64,000 nt of DNA, taken from the NCBI RefSeq assembly GCF_018687535.1, contig NZ_CP061295.1, positions 620,001 through 684,000 on the forward strand, given 5' to 3'. This document shows, in pieces, positions 60,593 to 64,000 of this stretch. The translations under genes were made by a program, and so were the position numbers. Under the pieces are notes generated by a model. The model had not been told where the DNA came from. It was given only the letters and a program-made list of their open reading frames with translations, and did not search any database. This stretch comes from Polynucleobacter sp. MWH-S4W17 (lineage in GTDB: Bacteria > Pseudomonadota > Gammaproteobacteria > Burkholderiales > Burkholderiaceae). Positions within the stretch are counted from its first letter, which is position 1; each line of letters begins with the position of its first letter.

Positions 60593-63500
60593 GTGATCAG
60601 ATGAATGTGTTGCCAAAGAAGCAGCCCTATTCAGAGAGGCTTGCTTGTGATCCACAGCGCTCGGTCATTGTGTCGGCTTGCGCAGGAAGCGGCAAGACCT
60701 GGTTATTGGTGGCGCGGATGGTGCGACTATTGCTTGATGATGTGAAGCCACAAGAGATCCTCGCATTAACGTTTACACGCAAAGCAGCGCAAGAAATGCG
60801 TGACCGGCTATATGGATTGCTTGAACAATTTTCCAAAAGTGATGACGTCTCTTTGATGAAAGAGCTAACCGCTCGGGGCATGGAAAAAGAGCGGGCTGAA
60901 AAATGCCTGCCCAAGGCTAAAGCACTTTATGAGCAGGTACTGGCAAACCCACAACCGATTGTGATTGATACCTTTCATGGTTGGTTTGGCAGGCTGCTGG
61001 GCGCGGCTCCAGTATCTATGGGCATTCAGCCTGGGTTTAAGCTGCGTGAAGATGCTAAGCGGTTGCAAGAGGAGTGTCTTGATGATTGGTGGGGTGATCT
61101 CACTCCAGAATTGAAAGCGCATTACGATGTTTTACTGAAGTATTTGGGCTCACATGAGGCCCAAAAACTCTTAATGGGTAAAAGTAGTCTCTTTAAACAA
61201 AGAGGTGCATGGACTTTTTTTGCAAAGCAATGCACTCAAACGGACATCACTCCAATAGATCGCCTAAAGCAATCCCTAAATAAACTGAATCTAACCAATC
61301 CCTTACTAGCTCAGTGGAATGCACCTAATGCGCTAGCAGACTTACATTTTTTAGCGCGCTGTTTTGAAAATAGCAGCGTAAAAGATGGTGATCTTCTGAA
61401 ATACTTGCTTCCTGCAATCGCCTGCAAAGAGAATGCTGGCGATGTAATGGAGGTTGCGGTTAATTTTCAAACCACCTTCTTAACCAAAGAACCAAAATAT
61501 CGTAGCAATAACGACAAGGCTTTAGGTGAGGCGAAAAAATATCTTGAGAGGATAGGTGAGGCTCATCGTATTGATGATCACATTGCCATTAAGCAGAATT
61601 GGGGTCATGCTTTTGAGGAATATCTGCTATGGCAAGCAGAGCAGGATATCTTTGTAATCAATGAAGCCTGGTTTGCTCTCAATCAATCCATGATGGCGCA
61701 TGCCAGCGCTCAAAAAGAAAATATGCGTGTGCGTGATTTCGATGACCTAGAGCTTGGCGTCAGTTTGCTCATGGGCGATGCCGCTAATGCCGCCTACCTC
61801 CAGTCACGCTTAGATGCTAGATACAAGCAAATCTTGGTTGATGAGTTCCAAGATACTAATCCGTTGCAATGGCAAATTCTGCGAGCCTGGTTAGCGGGCT
61901 ATAGCGAGGGTGATGAGAGGCCAAAAGTCTTTATTGTGGGGGATCCCAAACAGTCGATTTATCGCTTCCGTCGCGCTGATCCAAGATTATTTGTAAGTGC
62001 AGCCCAGTTTTTGCATCAATACCATGCTGCCGCTTATATTGAGCAGGACAAAACGCGCCGTAATGCAGGTGAAATCAATAAAGCGGTAAATGCAATCTTT
62101 CGGGGTGAGCAAGTTCCCCCTGATTACCCATACTCAGAACAGCAAACGCTTTGGGCTGCTCCTGATGAGGGCAAACCCACCGACGTTTATGCCCAACAAG
62201 GCGAGATTTATTTACTACCGCTGATTCCTTATGTGGAGCAGACTCAAGAGTTACGAGAAGGCAGCGCTTTTGATCGTGCCATTGCGGATTCAAGTGAAAC
62301 TATTGGAGTGATTCAGCGCCAGCATGAGGGTGAGTTAGTGGCGCGCCTCATTCAAGAAGTAGTTGCAACCCGAAAAGTTGCTGACAAAGAGGGCGGCAAG
62401 GAAATTTGGCGAGACGCCAGAGCAAGCGATTTTTTGTTACTCGTCAAGCGGCGTAAATACCTGCCTCAATACGAAAGGGCTTTGCGTGATTTGAAGCTTG
62501 CTTATGAGAGTCCTCGTCTAGGTGGCTTGCTCAATACTCTTGAGGTAGATGACCTGATTGCCTTGCTTACTGTACTGGTGACTCCTCGTCACGACCTACC
62601 ATTGGCGCAGGTTCTCAGAACCCCAATTTTTGGTTTTACAGAAAAACAAATGCAGCAATTGGCGGTGGCGATGACGTCTGGCCATTACCGCTCCTGGTGG
62701 GATGCATTACAAGACAGTAGGGATGCCAAGCTACAAGTAGCTGCGCGTTATTTAAAGCATTGGCATCTTTTAGGTGAGCGCTTGCCGGTTCATGACCTGC
62801 TTGATCGTATTTACCAAGAGGGTGATGTGCGCCTGAAATACGCTGCAGTATGTCAGGACCTGGATCGACCCCAGGTCTTGGCAAATTTAGATGCATTCTT
62901 AGAGGTGGCGCTCAATCAAGACGGAGGTCAGTATCCAAGCTTGAGTCGCTTTATTCAGGAAATTAACATTAAGCGCCGCGGGGATGACGATGAAACTCCC
63001 GATGAAGGTGATGTAGATGCGGCAAGTGATGAGAACTTGGCTGATGTAGATGAAGAGAGTGAGATGTCAGAAGAGGATCGCCATAAGCGTGTGCGCTTGA
63101 TGACTATTCATGGTGCCAAGGGCTTGGAATCACCCTTTGTCATTATTCTCGATGCAAATAATACCGATACCAATGTGGATTACAGTGGAGTATTGATAGA
63201 CTGGTCTCCGCAAGAAGAGGGGCCATCGCATCTATCGCTGTTTACATCCAAAACATTGACAAGCCCACGTAGCGAAATCAATGAAGCAGAGAAGCAAATT
63301 GGTGAAAAAGAAAACTGGAACTTGCTCTATGTTGCAATGACCCGTGCGCGACAAGGTTTATGGATTAGTGGTGATGCTCAAAAACCAACTGCCAACAATC
63401 CTAGTGGCTTAGATAAAGCCTCTTGGTATGGGAAGGCGAGCAATGCAGGGTTGACTGTATATCAGGTCAATCATCAGGCTGCAGTCACAGAAGAGACTGA

Positions 63501-64000
63501 GGCTATAAAATCTAGTAAAGAAAACGCGGTCGAGGATTTTGTCTTGGACTGGAATCCCGCGCAAGAAAGTCATATACAAATGCTGTCTGATATTGAAAGC
63601 GGCGTCACAGTTGAAGTATTTGCAGGCGAGGGCGAACGGGTAGAAGATCCCGACCCAGAAATTTTGGAAGAAGGTACGAACTTCCATAAATTGCTCGAGT
63701 TCCTCACCCCAGATTCCAGCAATGAAACAAGGCCACCCATGCCAAGCGAGCAAGAGCTGATGAATTGGCTGGGGGTAGATGAGGAGCATGCAAAAACGCT
63801 GATCGCTCGGACAAAAACAGTACTAGAGGCTCCCGAACTTAAGCGCTATTTTGCCTCAGGCGAATGGCTGCAAGCTTGGAATGAGCTCGATATCGCTAGT
63901 GAAGAGGGTAAGAGCTATCGCATGGATCGTTTGGTAGAGCTTGATGATCATTTGGCCATCATCGATTACAAACTCACTATCCCAGAGGTGGGTAGCGAGA
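60589..64000 (+). CDS. addA: AddA-like UvrD/Rep helicase-nuclease subunit, 3' end beyond the window
   Basis: The GTG at 60589 overlaps the addB-like stop (GTGA) and follows AGGAAGGGG; an ATG at 60601 is an alternative. The frame is open to the last base, about 1137 residues. UvrD-type motifs in order are Walker A ACAGSGKT (30-37), LTFTRKAAQEM, LVDEFQDTNPLQW (near 416), VGDPKQSIYRFRRADP, TIHGAKGLESP and YVAMTRARQGLWI. The C-terminal nuclease begins NFHKLLEFLTP and reaches IIDYK (D1126 to K1128). It is the motor/nuclease half of AddAB (RecBCD-like) repair of double-strand breaks. Confidence 0.9.
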   Translation, partial: MSDQMNVLPKKQPYSERLACDPQRSVIVSACAGSGKTWLLVARMVRLLLDDVKPQEILALTFTRKAAQEMRDRLYGLLEQFSKSDDVSLMKELTARGMEKERAEKCLPKAKALYEQVLANPQPIVIDTFHGWFGRLLGAAPVSMGIQPGFKLREDAKRLQEECLDDWWGDLTPELKAHYDVLLKYLGSHEAQKLLMGKSSLFKQRGAWTFFAKQCTQTDITPIDRLKQSLNKLNLTNPLLAQWNAPNALADLHFLARCFENSSVKDGDLLKYLLPAIACKENAGDVMEVAVNFQTTFLTKEPKYRSNNDKALGEAKKYLERIGEAHRIDDHIAIKQNWGHAFEEYLLWQAEQDIFVINEAWFALNQSMMAHASAQKENMRVRDFDDLELGVSLLMGDAANAAYLQSRLDARYKQILVDEFQDTNPLQWQILRAWLAGYSEGDERPKVFIVGDPKQSIYRFRRADPRLFVSAAQFLHQYHAAAYIEQDKTRRNAGEINKAVNAIFRGEQVPPDYPYSEQQTLWAAPDEGKPTDVYAQQGEIYLLPLIPYVEQTQELREGSAFDRAIADSSETIGVIQRQHEGELVARLIQEVVATRKVADKEGGKEIWRDARASDFLLLVKRRKYLPQYERALRDLKLAYESPRLGGLLNTLEVDDLIALLTVLVTPRHDLPLAQVLRTPIFGFTEKQMQQLAVAMTSGHYRSWWDALQDSRDAKLQVAARYLKHWHLLGERLPVHDLLDRIYQEGDVRLKYAAVCQDLDRPQVLANLDAFLEVALNQDGGQYPSLSRFIQEINIKRRGDDDETPDEGDVDAASDENLADVDEESEMSEEDRHKRVRLMTIHGAKGLESPFVIILDANNTDTNVDYSGVLIDWSPQEEGPSHLSLFTSKTLTSPRSEINEAEKQIGEKENWNLLYVAMTRARQGLWISGDAQKPTANNPSGLDKASWYGKASNAGLTVYQVNHQAAVTEETEAIKSSKENAVEDFVLDWNPAQESHIQMLSDIESGVTVEVFAGEGERVEDPDPEILEEGTNFHKLLEFLTPDSSNETRPPMPSEQELMNWLGVDEEHAKTLIARTKTVLEAPELKRYFASGEWLQAWNELDIASEEGKSYRMDRLVELDDHLAIIDYKLTIPEVGSE

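Noticed and set aside
1..64000. Search by eye for CRISPR arrays, tRNA or rRNA genes, insertion sequences, prophage genes and riboswitch-like leaders
   Set aside because: No regularly spaced repeats, cloverleaf sets, transposase motifs or phage genes were found. I cannot exclude short or diverged elements.

Overview
The window reads as a free-living aerobic betaproteobacterium of the Burkholderiaceae, most likely Polynucleobacter or a close relative. This is inferred from gene content, not from a search: moderate GC, dense packing, many Bug-type (tripartite tricarboxylate) binding proteins, a phasin-like protein, a type B L31, a rho/trxA neighbourhood and an AddAB-type helicase-nuclease pair. 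I see no rRNA, tRNA, insertion sequence, prophage or CRISPR array. No gap between genes exceeds about 300 bases.

Layout. 1-1700: two tandem paralogous secreted proteins with twelve conserved cysteines (the first cut by the window edge). 1767-4758: a rubrerythrin / rubredoxin / rubredoxin reductase cluster divergent from oxyR, which forms a complete peroxide-reduction chain beside its likely regulator. 4830-9000: an Old Yellow Enzyme, a Fur-box-preceded cytochrome b561 pair, a DUF4239-like membrane protein and an FMN-dependent lactate dehydrogenase. 9100-22100: two EamA transporters, a class V aminotransferase, NnrD, a beta-CASP nuclease, a LOG protein, a channel-like protein with an altered filter, a YhiN-type flavoprotein, TerC, a truncated globin and a phasin. 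22200-31600: a Tat-exported FAH-fold protein, a four-domain rhodanese, a Bug protein, a hydroxyisobutyrate-type dehydrogenase, RhlE and a thiol dioxygenase / thioesterase / GNAT cluster. 31666-36105: tungstate and molybdate binding proteins on either side of a ModE-like regulator and an OFA-family transporter. 36113-40153: PaiB, then a cupredoxin / beta-barrel pair divergent from feoAB with two Fur boxes between them. 40251-50841: an accessory-like stretch with three more FAH proteins (one Tat-exported), three more Bug proteins, an exported class II aldolase, a beta-barrel protein, SemiSWEET, a lipoprotein hydrolase and a DUF5993/DsbB pair. 50979-64000: secreted proteins of unknown role, a MATE pump, a GT39-like transferase, rpmE2, rho, trxA and addB/addA (addA runs off the end).

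Themes. (1) Oxidative stress and iron: OxyR with rubrerythrin, and Fur sites at cytochrome b561 and feoAB. (2) Uptake and breakdown of small organic acids: four Bug proteins, four FAH-fold proteins, lactate dehydrogenase and an OFA carrier. Several of the enzymes carry export signals, which is unusual for these folds. (3) Mo/W supply beside a possible formate/oxalate carrier.

The best candidates for something undescribed are the twin six-cysteine secreted family (1-1685), the exported aldolase / Bug / beta-barrel operon (42377-45003) with the Tat-exported FAH proteins, and the Fur-controlled cupredoxin / beta-barrel pair without an obvious permease (36808-37910). No wholly new defence or mobile system is visible.
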